DNA of 5,896 bases from positions 1-5,896 of the forward strand of contig JAUXEE010000147.1 of the NCBI GenBank assembly GCA_030618065.1. Reading direction: 5' to 3'. Source of the stretch: Gemmatimonadota bacterium (GTDB taxonomy: Bacteria > Gemmatimonadota > Gemmatimonadetes > Longimicrobiales > Gaopeijiaceae). Below the pieces are notes generated by a model. The model had not been told where the DNA came from. It searched no databases and worked only from the letters and a program-made list of their open reading frames with translations. Position numbers and translations under genes: made by a program. This document shows, piece by piece, positions 1 to 5,499 of the stretch (positions are counted from its first letter, which is position 1; every line of letters begins with the position of its first letter).

Positions 1-2204
1 AATCGGAGGCCGTGGAGCTTCCCGGTGGCGAGGCGGAAGCGGAAGATGTCGAAGTAATCGAGTCCCCGGAGCCGACTGCCAAGCCCGAACCCGTGAGGCG
101 GTCCGGGCCTGAAGGCCCAGTCAGGGTGATTCGGAAACTGGTTTCTTCTCCCGCTGCAACGGCTGTCCCCGGAGGGAATGTCCGGATCCAGGCGGAGGGG
201 TACACCGCCGAAGGACACCGGAAGAGCAAAAAGGAGAAGAAGGGGAAGAAGCGACAGCGGGTGGACCAGACCGCGGTACAGTCCAACATCCAGCGGGTAA
301 TGGCCGAGCTCAAGGGTGGCGGTGGCAAGAAGCGGCGGCGGGTAAAGGGCTCCGTGCCCACCAAAGAGGAGATCCAGGCCCAAGAGGAGGAAGAGCGCCA
401 GGAGCAGGAGCGGGAGCGGACGACCGTGAGGGTGAACGAGTTCCTGACCGTGGCCGAGCTTGGAGAGCTCATCGACATTTCCTCCACCGAGATCATAGGG
501 TCCGCCTTCAAGAACATGGGCCTGATGATCACCATCAATCAGCGGCTGGACTTCGACCAGATCGAGCTCCTTCTGGAAGAATTCGCATTCACCGCGGTGA
601 GGGAGACGGAGTACGCCGCTGAAGAGGTCGCGGACGAAGAAGTGGACGAGGAGGGAGATCTCCGACCCCGGCCCCCGGTGGTCACGATCATGGGACATGT
701 GGACCACGGGAAAACCAAGCTTCTGGACCAGATCCGGAGCGCGAATGTGGTGGCCGGAGAGGCTGGAGGTATCACCCAGCACATCGGGGCCTACCACGTG
801 GAGCTCCCGGACGATCGGTCCATTACTTTCCTGGATACTCCGGGGCACGCCGCCTTTACGGCCATGCGGGCCCGGGGTGCGGACGTGACGGATATCGTGG
901 TCCTCATGGTCGCGGCCGACGACTCCGTCATGCCACAGACCGTGGAGGCCATCAGCCACGCCCGCAACGCCGGGGTTCCCCTGGTTGTGGCCGTCAACAA
1001 GATCGATCTCCCCACGGCGAATCCCACCAAGGTCAAGCAGGAGCTCCTCCAACACGACGTCACGGTGGAAGAGTTCGGGGGAGAAGTCCTGGACGCCGAA
1101 ATCAGCGCGAAGCAGGGGACCGGAATCGAAGAACTCCTGGAGAAGCTTCTCCTCCAGGCCGAGATACTCGAGCTCCGGGCCAATCCTGACCGGGATGCCC
1201 ACGGGGCCGTCATCGAATCCCGCCTGGACGTGGGGAAGGGTCCCGTCATCACCGTGCTGGTCCAGAACGGAACACTGCGGGTGGGAGACAACTTCATCTG
1301 TGGCCTGTTCGATGGTCGGGTCCGGGCCATGCTGGACGAGCGAGGAAAGCCGGTGAAGGAAGCCGGGCCCGGGATCCCTGTGCAGGTCTTGGGTGCGGCC
1401 GGCGTGCCCCAAGCCGGCGACGCCTTTTCCGTCAAAGCTGCGGAGAAAACCGCTGAGATCGCGGCCAACCGCCAACGGTTGGAGAGGGAGAAGCAGCTCC
1501 GCATCAAGGAGAGGGGCTTCAAGCTCGGAGATTTCTCCCAGCTTCTGGCGGCCGGAAAGGTGAGCACTCTGCCCCTCATCATCAAGGGAGACGTGGACGG
1601 GTCGGTTCAGGCCCTCTCCGACTCCCTGGAGCAGCTAGGCACCGAAGAAGTCAAGGTAGAGATCATTCATCGGGCTGTGGGCGCCATCAACGAATCCGAC
1701 GTCATTCTCGCTGGGCCTGCTGGAGCCGTCATTATGGGACTGGGGATTCGTCCCGATGCCAATGCCCGGAATCTTGCTGAGCGCGATGGGGTGGACATCC
1801 AGGTGTTCGATATCATCTACGAAGCTGTGGATCAGGTTCGAGCGGCGCTGGAAGGGATGCTGGCTCCGGAACGTCGGGAAAAGGTCGTCGGATCCGCCGA
1901 GGTCAGGGACATCTTCAAGATCGTGAAGGTGGGAACCATCGGGGGTTCTTACGTGACCGAAGGGATCATCAACCGAAAGGCCAGGGCCCGCCTCATACGG
2001 GACGGCGTCGTGATCTACGATGGAGAGTTTTCCTCCCTCAAGAGGTTCAAGGACGACGTGAAGGAAGTGCGGGAAAGCTTCGAGTGCGGTATCGGCATCG
2101 CCAACTTCAACGATGTGAAGGTGGGCGACGTCATCGAATGCTACGAGGTCGAGGAGGTGGCCAGGACGCTTGCCGATTCCCGAGCAAAAAGGGGGCGAGG
2201 GTAG
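1..2204 (+). CDS. infB: Translation initiation factor IF-2, 3' part (5' end outside window)
   Basis: IF-2 is the GTPase that places initiator fMet-tRNA on the 30S subunit and promotes 50S joining. Residue numbers count from the GTG at 12. A Lys/Arg-rich linker lies at about 70-112, then an acidic coiled stretch, then an IF2_N domain at about 137-196. The G domain shows G1 GHVDHGKT (228-235), the G2 region GGITQHIGAY (252-261), G3 DTPGH (275-279), G4 NKID (329-332) and G5 SAK (365-367). Domain II, IF-2 domain III and the C-terminal fMet-tRNA-binding domain (ending FECGIGIANFNDVKVGDVIECYEVEEVARTL) are complete. The frame is open upstream of the GTG (codons TCG GAG GCC), the first IF2_N domain is missing, and the GGAGG at 5-9 is only 2 nt from the GTG. 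I therefore treat the gene as entering from the left and the GTG as internal. It is the first gene of the visible run; nusA would be expected upstream. Confidence 0.97.
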   Translation, partial: SEAVELPGGEAEAEDVEVIESPEPTAKPEPVRRSGPEGPVRVIRKLVSSPAATAVPGGNVRIQAEGYTAEGHRKSKKEKKGKKRQRVDQTAVQSNIQRVMAELKGGGGKKRRRVKGSVPTKEEIQAQEEEERQEQERERTTVRVNEFLTVAELGELIDISSTEIIGSAFKNMGLMITINQRLDFDQIELLLEEFAFTAVRETEYAAEEVADEEVDEEGDLRPRPPVVTIMGHVDHGKTKLLDQIRSANVVAGEAGGITQHIGAYHVELPDDRSITFLDTPGHAAFTAMRARGADVTDIVVLMVAADDSVMPQTVEAISHARNAGVPLVVAVNKIDLPTANPTKVKQELLQHDVTVEEFGGEVLDAEISAKQGTGIEELLEKLLLQAEILELRANPDRDAHGAVIESRLDVGKGPVITVLVQNGTLRVGDNFICGLFDGRVRAMLDERGKPVKEAGPGIPVQVLGAAGVPQAGDAFSVKAAEKTAEIAANRQRLEREKQLRIKERGFKLGDFSQLLAAGKVSTLPLIIKGDVDGSVQALSDSLEQLGTEEVKVEIIHRAVGAINESDVILAGPAGAVIMGLGIRPDANARNLAERDGVDIQVFDIIYEAVDQVRAALEGMLAPERREKVVGSAEVRDIFKIVKVGTIGGSYVTEGIINRKARARLIRDGVVIYDGEFSSLKRFKDDVKEVRESFECGIGIANFNDVKVGDVIECYEVEEVARTLADSRAKRGRG

Positions 2205-2238
2205 GGGCCTGTCCGCACCGAGCACGGAGTCCCTTCCT

Positions 2239-2242
2239 GGAG
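2239..2242 (+). promoter_or_regulatory. Shine-Dalgarno of ylxP
   Basis: GGAG stands 9 nt before the ATG at 2252 in the 47-nt infB-ylxP gap. It supports that ATG as the start of the small DUF503 gene. A weak CTGG/CCAG inverted repeat (2237-2240 with 2247-2250) surrounds it, but is too short to claim as regulatory. Confidence 0.6.
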
Positions 2243-2251
2243 TAGGCCAGC

Positions 2252-2533
2252 ATGGTAATCGCCGTCGGGTCATGGGACCTCTCCCTTCCCGAGTGTAGAT
2301 CTCTCAAAGAGAAGCGTAGGGTGGTGAAGTCCTTGAAGGAGCGCCTTCAGCACCGCTTTCGCGTCTCGGTCGCTGAGACCCGTCACCAGGACGTGTGGAC
2401 GCGTGCCGAGCTGACCGTCGCTGTAGTGACCACCGACCGGGGCCTTGCCGACTCTATCCTGGACAAGTTGGACCGCTTCGTGGAGAGGGACGGGCGGGCC
2501 ATCATTCTTCACATGGAACGCTCATTCCGGTGA
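2252..2533 (+). CDS. ylxP: DUF503 / YlxP-like protein
   Basis: This 93-residue protein belongs to the DUF503 family, recognised by the N-terminal pattern of a hydrophobic strand followed by CRSLKEKRRVVKSLKERL (residues 15-32). The central FRVSVAETRHQDVWTRAELTVAVVTTD (36-62) and the C-terminal helix ending in IILHMERSF also match. The length is the usual one for the family. The biochemical role is not firmly established; members sit almost invariably between infB and rbfA, and a link to ribosome function is inferred from that position. A small alpha-beta fold is expected, with no signal peptide or membrane segment. The ATG is preceded by GGAG at good spacing. rbfA starts 34 nt after its stop, so it is part of the same transcript. 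Confidence 0.9.
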   Translation: MVIAVGSWDLSLPECRSLKEKRRVVKSLKERLQHRFRVSVAETRHQDVWTRAELTVAVVTTDRGLADSILDKLDRFVERDGRAIILHMERSFR

Positions 2534-2567
2534 CGAGGCCTGGAGGCCACTCAGCGAGAACACGGCT

Positions 2568-3002
2568 ATGACCCATCATCGAAAAGCCCGCCTGAACGAG
2601 CAGTTCAAAAGGGAGATCTCCCAGATTCTGTCGCTGAAAGTCAGAGATCCCCGTGTGGGACGGATTTTGGTTACGGAAGCACGGGTGACGCCGGATCTCT
2701 GGCTCGCCCGGGTGTTCATTCGGCCGTTGGACGAGGACGTGAAGGTGGAGGAGACCTTGAAGGGCTTGGAGGCGGCGGCCCCTTTCATCCGGAGGGAACT
2801 GGCGAAGGTCCTCAGCATCAGACGGATCCCTGAACTCCGGTTCCTTCACGATACTACGCTGGATTCGGCCCTTCGCATCGAAGAGGTCCTGAATGAGGTC
2901 CTGAGCGAGGCCCTACCGGAAGGTGGGACGGAGGCTGATGGACTGGCCGTCGATCCGCCCGATGCAGATGGGGTCGGGGAGAGTAGGGAGGGAGACGAGT
3001 GA
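2568..3002 (+). CDS. rbfA: 30S ribosome-binding factor A
   Basis: RbfA is a KH-fold protein that binds immature 30S subunits and helps 16S rRNA 5'-end maturation and cold adaptation. The 144-residue product shows the family's N-terminal helix (RLNEQFKREISQIL, from about 8), the turn LKVRDPRVGRILVTEARVTPDLWLARVFI (23-51), and the closing RRIPELRFLHDTTLDSALRIEEVL (85-108). After about residue 115 comes an acidic, probably disordered tail rich in Gly, Asp and Glu that is not part of the KH core. The open frame extends upstream to an ATG at 2445, but that part overlaps ylxP and reads as nonsense, so I chose ATG 2568, which begins MTHHRKARLNEQ as family members do. Its Shine-Dalgarno is weak; GGAGG at 2542-2546 is 21 nt away, so coupling to ylxP translation is possible. 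The stop overlaps the truB start. Confidence 0.93.
   Translation: MTHHRKARLNEQFKREISQILSLKVRDPRVGRILVTEARVTPDLWLARVFIRPLDEDVKVEETLKGLEAAAPFIRRELAKVLSIRRIPELRFLHDTTLDSALRIEEVLNEVLSEALPEGGTEADGLAVDPPDADGVGESREGDE
2985..2994 (+). promoter_or_regulatory. Shine-Dalgarno of truB, inside the end of rbfA
   Basis: The purine run AGGGAGGGAG lies inside the last rbfA codons, with its GGAGG core (2987-2991) 7 nt before the GTG at 2999. It is the strongest argument for the GTG start of truB. It also forces the acidic/Gly-rich reading of the RbfA tail (ESREGDE). Confidence 0.7.
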
Positions 3003-3895
3003 CACCTCCCTCCGGCATCCTCCTGGTAGACAAGCCCGTGGGCCCGACCTCCCATGACGTGGTTGGGAAGATCCGAAAGGCTGCCCAGATCCGGAAGGTC
3101 GGCCACGCCGGGACGCTGGATCCCTTTGCTTCGGGGCTTCTTCTCGTCCTCCTCGGGTCCGCGACCCGCCTTTCCGAGTATTTCCTCGGCATGGACAAGG
3201 AGTACGAAGCCACCGTTCACCTGGGTGTCGAGACGGCGTCCCATGATCGGGAGGGTGAGATCGTTTCAGAGGACTCGGGCTGGAAAGAGGTCCGGATCGA
3301 CGAGTTGGAGGCGGCCCTGGAGCTCCTCAGGGGGAGGATCTCTCAGAGGCCTCCGGTTTACTCCGCCAAGAAGATCCAGGGTGAAGCTGCACACCGGAGG
3401 GTTCGGCGGGGTGAAGAGGTGAAGCTGGAGCCAGTGGAGGTCGAGGTCTACGATCTGACGGTTCTGGAGGTGGAATTGCCTCGGGTTCGTCTGGAGGTAC
3501 GCTGCTCTTCGGGGACGTACATCCGGGCCCTGGCCCGGGATCTGGGCCGGTCCCTAAAGGTGGGAGGGCACCTTTCGGATCTTCGGCGCACAGCCATCGG
3601 CCCTTTCTCCGGTGCATCGGCCTCCTCCCTCGACGCCCTGAGCGACCCTGAGGCGATCCGAGCCAATCTCCTTCCACCTGCCCTCGCCCTGGCCCATTTC
3701 CCCTCTTTTGAGGTCGGACCGGAGGATGCGGCCCGGATTCGACAGGGTCAGTTTCTTTCCATCCAACGGACGGAGGTTCCCGAGGAGGCCCCGGTTCGGG
3801 TGCTCCTGGACGGAAATCTACTGGCGGTGGCGACCAGAGAGGGTGACCGACTGCGGCCACGGAAGGTTTTCGAAGCTGGCCCGGCCAATGACTGA
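2999..3895 (+). CDS. truB: tRNA pseudouridine(55) synthase
   Basis: TruB converts U55 in the T-loop of most tRNAs to pseudouridine and also acts as a tRNA chaperone. The 298-residue product has the motif-I start GILLVDKPVGPTSHDVV (6-22) and the catalytic-Asp motif GHAGTLDPFASGLL, with the nucleophile expected at Asp41. It also has KEYEATVHLG (67-76), the TASHDREGE stretch (79-87), RPPVYSAKKIQGEAAHRRVRRGE (117-139) and the motif CSSGTYIRALARDLG (169-183). The C-terminal part, with LLAVATREGDRLRPRKVF, fits the small TruB C-terminal/PUA-like domain. The length is normal. The start is GTG, overlapping the rbfA stop as GTGA, with a strong Shine-Dalgarno upstream, which indicates translational coupling. 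The stop overlaps the ribF start by 8 nt. No key residue appears missing. Confidence 0.97.
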   Translation: MTPPSGILLVDKPVGPTSHDVVGKIRKAAQIRKVGHAGTLDPFASGLLLVLLGSATRLSEYFLGMDKEYEATVHLGVETASHDREGEIVSEDSGWKEVRIDELEAALELLRGRISQRPPVYSAKKIQGEAAHRRVRRGEEVKLEPVEVEVYDLTVLEVELPRVRLEVRCSSGTYIRALARDLGRSLKVGGHLSDLRRTAIGPFSGASASSLDALSDPEAIRANLLPPALALAHFPSFEVGPEDAARIRQGQFLSIQRTEVPEEAPVRVLLDGNLLAVATREGDRLRPRKVFEAGPAND

Positions 3896-4841
3896 TTTCG
3901 CCATCGATCCCGGCCTCCCGCCGGGTCTGCCCGCGGATGGACGCGGGACGGTCATCACGGTGGGGACTTTCGACGGAGTGCATCGCGGGCACTGGGCGGT
4001 CCTCCAGGAGATCGGCCGTCGGGCCAGGGAATCGGGGAGGCGGAGCGTCCTGGTGACCTTCCACCCTCATCCGCTGCAGATCGTTCGACCCGATAACGCC
4101 CCCCTTCTTCTCACCACACCTGCGGAGAAGAAGGAGATCCTTGCCGAAACCGGACTGGACTACGCGGTTTTTCTCTCTTTCAACCACATCCTCGCGGAGT
4201 ACTCCCCTCGGCGTTTCGTCGAGGAGATCCTCCTGGGGCGCCTGGGCGTCCGGGAGTTGGTCATCGGATACGACCACGGGTTCGGGAAGGGGAGGTCCGG
4301 GGATGTGGCCACCCTCAAACGCATCGGTGATGAGCTGGGCTTTGCGGTGGATGTGGTCTCCCCCATCCGGGCCGGTGAGACGGCCGTCTCGTCCACGCGA
4401 ATTCGGAAGGCCCTTTTGGAGGGAGATGTCGAGATGGCTCGAGAGGGCCTGGGACGCCCCTACTGCGTCAGAGGATTGGTGGTCCGAGGGGACGGCCGAG
4501 GCCGAAAACTCGGGTTTCCCACGGCTAATCTTTTTGTCCCGATGAACGGTAAGCTCATCCCGCCGCCGGGAGTGTATGCCGTCCGAGGATGTCTCAAGCG
4601 AGGCGTATTCGATGGGGCCATCCATATCGGGCCCCGGCCCACGTTCACCGGATCCCGGCCCACCATCGAGCTGCATCTCCTGGATTTCGATGAGGATATC
4701 TATGGGGAGGAGGTCAGGGTCGAGTTCATTCGGCACCTCCGGGAGGTCCGGCCCTTCGCCTCGGCCTCGGCTCTGGTGGATCAGCTCAAGTTCGATGTGG
4801 AAGCTGCCAGGGCTACTTTGGCCTACGACAGAAACAAGTAG
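3888..4841 (+). CDS. ribF: Bifunctional riboflavin kinase / FAD synthetase
   Basis: RibF phosphorylates riboflavin to FMN and adenylates FMN to FAD in the cytoplasm. The 317-residue product has the N-terminal FAD synthetase (nucleotidyltransferase) domain, with VGTFDGVHRGH (25-35), TFHPHPLQIV (57-66), GYDHGFGKGRSGD (127-139) and SSTRIR (168-173). The C-terminal riboflavin kinase domain has GRGRKLGFPTANL (203-215), PPGVYAV (226-232), IHIGPRPTF (245-253) and ELHLLDFDEDIYG (261-273), the last carrying the expected catalytic Glu. Many homologues have NIG where this one has HIG. The open frame extends back to an ATG at 3708, but that part lies inside truB in another frame and is not RibF-like. ATG 3888 gives the correct N-terminus and an ATGACTGA overlap with truB. 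The stop TAG sits in the first copy of a 15-bp tandem repeat. Confidence 0.97.
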   Translation: MTDFAIDPGLPPGLPADGRGTVITVGTFDGVHRGHWAVLQEIGRRARESGRRSVLVTFHPHPLQIVRPDNAPLLLTTPAEKKEILAETGLDYAVFLSFNHILAEYSPRRFVEEILLGRLGVRELVIGYDHGFGKGRSGDVATLKRIGDELGFAVDVVSPIRAGETAVSSTRIRKALLEGDVEMAREGLGRPYCVRGLVVRGDGRGRKLGFPTANLFVPMNGKLIPPPGVYAVRGCLKRGVFDGAIHIGPRPTFTGSRPTIELHLLDFDEDIYGEEVRVEFIRHLREVRPFASASALVDQLKFDVEAARATLAYDRNK

Positions 4842-4882
4842 GAGCGAGGTCGGTAGGAGCGAGGTTGGCAGGAGTGGGGTTG
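4838..4882 (+). repeat. 15-bp tandem repeat, three copies, across the ribF stop
   Basis: Three head-to-tail 15-bp units are visible. Copy 1 (4838-4852) is GTAGGAGCGAGGTCG, copy 2 (4853-4867) is GTAGGAGCGAGGTTG, and copy 3 (4868-4882) is GCAGGAGTGGGGTTG. Copies 1 and 2 differ by one base, and copy 3 has diverged more. The first unit contains the ribF stop codon. Because the unit is a multiple of three, copy 2 places a second TAG (4854-4856) in the same frame. The units are purine-rich on the + strand and each holds an AGGAG core. Confidence 0.9.
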
Positions 4883-4908
4883 AGGCCATTACTCAGTTTT
4901 GATATTCT
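4880..4908 (+). promoter_or_regulatory. Candidate promoter for rpsO
   Basis: TTGAGG (4880-4885, four of six against TTGACA) is separated by 17 nt from TATTCT (4903-4908, four of six against TATAAT). It lies in the only clearly AT-rich patch between ribF and rpsO. A better-looking TATAAA at 4916-4921 has no well-spaced -35 partner; TTGATA at 4899-4904 is only 11 nt away. The call is by consensus alone, and read-through from ribF is also possible because no terminator separates the two genes. Confidence 0.3.
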
Positions 4909-4935
4909 TACAGGCTATAAAGGTTTTCAGAAAAA

Positions 4936-4989
4936 TATGCGAGGAGGGGCTTCCCCTGCAGCATAAACTCCTGCGGAGGCTCGAACGAG
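4936..4989 (+). promoter_or_regulatory. Structured rpsO leader with the ribosome-binding site in a hairpin
   Basis: Three inverted repeats follow one another just before rpsO. The first is TATGC/GCATA (4936-4940 with 4961-4965) enclosing AGGGG-CTT-CCCCT (4945-4957). The second is CTCC-TGC-GGAG (4968-4978), whose 3' arm is the Shine-Dalgarno GGAGG (4975-4979, 10 nt before the ATG). The third is CTC-GAAC-GAG (4980-4989), touching the start codon. The anti-Shine-Dalgarno CTCCTGC (4968-4974) can instead pair with the upstream GC-AGGAG (4939-4946, one bulged G), which would free the ribosome-binding site but break the first hairpin. Ribosomal protein S15 represses its own mRNA through unrelated leader structures in several bacterial groups. 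That this leader does so is inference. Confidence 0.4.
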
Positions 4990-5250
4990 ATGTCTATCGA
5001 CCGCGAAGAAATCATTAAAAAGCACCAACTCCACGAAGATGATCGTGGCAGCGCTTCTGTCCAGGCTGCCCTCCTGACGGCCCGAATCAACGACCTTCGG
5101 AGCCACTTCGATCAACACAAAAAAGATCACCATAGTCGCCGCGGCCTCCTGAAGATGGTTGGACGCCGCCGCCGCCTCCTTGAATACCTGAAGCGGACAG
5201 ACTCGGAGAGGTACCGGGGGCTCCTTGCGGATCTTGGCCTCCGTCATTAG
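4990..5250 (+). CDS. rpsO: 30S ribosomal protein S15
   Basis: S15 is a primary 16S rRNA-binding protein that organises the central-domain three-way junction of the 30S subunit and takes part in a bridge to the 50S. The 86-residue product shows the hallmark HKKDHHSRRGLLKMVGRRRRLLEYLKR (43-69), then the C-terminal helix SERYRGLLADLGLR. It is about three residues shorter than the usual 89, at the N-terminus. In the first-helix motif, where most members read TGSPEVQ, this protein reads RGSASVQ (19-25), so the conserved Thr and Glu are replaced by Arg and Ser. The start ATG follows GGAGG by 10 nt. The last codons form the first copy of a 20-bp tandem repeat, and a strong terminator follows. The gene therefore seems to end its own transcription unit. 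Confidence 0.97.
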   Translation: MSIDREEIIKKHQLHEDDRGSASVQAALLTARINDLRSHFDQHKKDHHSRRGLLKMVGRRRRLLEYLKRTDSERYRGLLADLGLRH

Positions 5251-5292
5251 CACTTGGCCTCCGTCATTAGCACTTGGCCTCCGTCATTAGCA
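5233..5292 (+). repeat. 20-bp perfect tandem repeat, three copies, starting in the rpsO 3' end
   Basis: The unit CTTGGCCTCCGTCATTAGCA occurs three times without a mismatch (5233-5252, 5253-5272, 5273-5292). The first copy encodes the last S15 residues (LGLRH) and the stop codon, so the gene's 3' tip has been triplicated into the 3' UTR. As 20 is not a multiple of three, the TAG in successive copies (5248, 5268, 5288) falls in each of the three forward frames in turn. The array ends 9 nt before the terminator feature begins. Confidence 0.97.
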
Positions 5293-5300
5293 AGAGAGAG

Positions 5301-5338
5301 AAGAGCGGTGATGGCGCCTCGCTGTCGCCGCTTTTTTT
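5301..5338 (+). terminator. Intrinsic terminator after rpsO
   Basis: AGCGGTGATGGCG (5304-5316) pairs with CGCTGTCGCCGCT (5320-5332) over 13 base pairs, three of them G-U type, around a three-base loop CCT. The T run 5332-5338 follows directly, and its first T closes the stem. The A bases at 5301-5302 could pair into the U tract and extend the stem. It ends the rpsO transcript 51 nt after the stop codon. The rpsO-pnp boundary is also a terminator site in Escherichia coli. Confidence 0.92.
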
Positions 5339-5445
5339 CCACGATGAAGGCTGGAGCTGCCCCCACCCTGATCCCCCCGGATTTCCGAATCCTGAGGCTG
5401 AGGCGAAATCCCATCCTCGGGCCTTTGGGCGTGGCCTAGGTGAAT
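5339..5445 (+). other. rpsO-pnp spacer with no gene seen
   Basis: No gene is supported here. A 61-codon open frame with a TTG start at 5254 runs through the repeat, the terminator and this spacer to 5439, but it lacks a credible start and any recognisable product. The only structures noticed are a small hairpin GGATT-TCCG-AATCC (5379-5392) and a GGCC...GGCC inverted repeat at about 5419-5436. Neither is followed by a T run. Confidence 0.5.
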
Positions 5446-5477
5446 AGCTGATTGCATACGAAGCTGATTGTATACGA
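5446..5477 (+). repeat. 16-bp tandem duplication in the pnp leader
   Basis: AGCTGATTGCATACGA (5446-5461) is followed at once by AGCTGATTGTATACGA (5462-5477), a direct duplication with one C-to-T difference at unit position 10. The CTGATT of copy 1 (5448-5453) and the TATACG of copy 2 (5471-5476) are 17 nt apart and could form a weak sigma70-type promoter for pnp. Confidence 0.85.
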
Positions 5478-5499
5478 AGAAGAAACGAAGAAGAAACGA
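5478..5499 (+). repeat. 11-bp tandem duplication in the pnp leader
   Basis: AGAAGAAACGA occurs twice in a row (5478-5488 and 5489-5499), directly abutting the 16-bp duplication. The next bases (AGAAGAGAAAAGG) look like a third, degenerate copy, merging into the purine tract ahead of pnp. Confidence 0.85.

Noticed and set aside
12..14. GTG at 12 as the true infB start, or as an internal start for a shorter IF-2 form
   Set aside because: The frame is open to the left edge, the usual first IF2_N domain is missing, and the GGAGG at 5-9 is only 2 nt from the GTG. Escherichia coli does use an internal GTG for a short IF-2, but nothing here supports that.
714..719. Lys after GHVDHGKT in the IF-2 G1 motif, where Ser is common
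   Set aside because: Basic residues at this position occur in other IF-2 proteins, for example GKTRLLD in actinobacteria as I recall, and the P-loop itself is intact.
1635..2273. 212-codon open frame on the minus strand opposite the end of infB
   Set aside because: It is the antisense of the conserved IF-2 C-terminal domain, with no recognisable motif. Codon constraint is explained by infB.
2445..2567. Extension of rbfA upstream to the ATG at 2445
   Set aside because: The extra residues overlap ylxP in another frame and do not resemble RbfA. ATG 2568 gives the family-typical N-terminus.
3708..3887. Extension of ribF upstream to the ATG at 3708
   Set aside because: This stretch is truB coding sequence in another frame. 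ATG 3888 gives a normal RibF start and a small overlap typical of coupled genes.
3842..3890. FMN riboswitch before ribF
   Set aside because: ribF begins inside truB with no untranslated leader, so there is no room for an aptamer.
3327..4889. 520-codon open frame on the minus strand opposite truB and ribF
   Set aside because: It lies antisense to two clearly identified genes, is very rich in Pro, Gly and Arg as GC-rich shadow frames are, and resembles no known family.
5233..5292. The 20-bp repeats as a CRISPR array
   Set aside because: The units abut with no spacers, are shorter than CRISPR repeats, and derive from the rpsO 3' end.
5254..5439. 61-codon open frame after rpsO as a small gene
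   Set aside because: It begins with TTG within the 20-bp repeat and runs through the terminator stem, with no ribosome-binding site of its own and no recognisable product.
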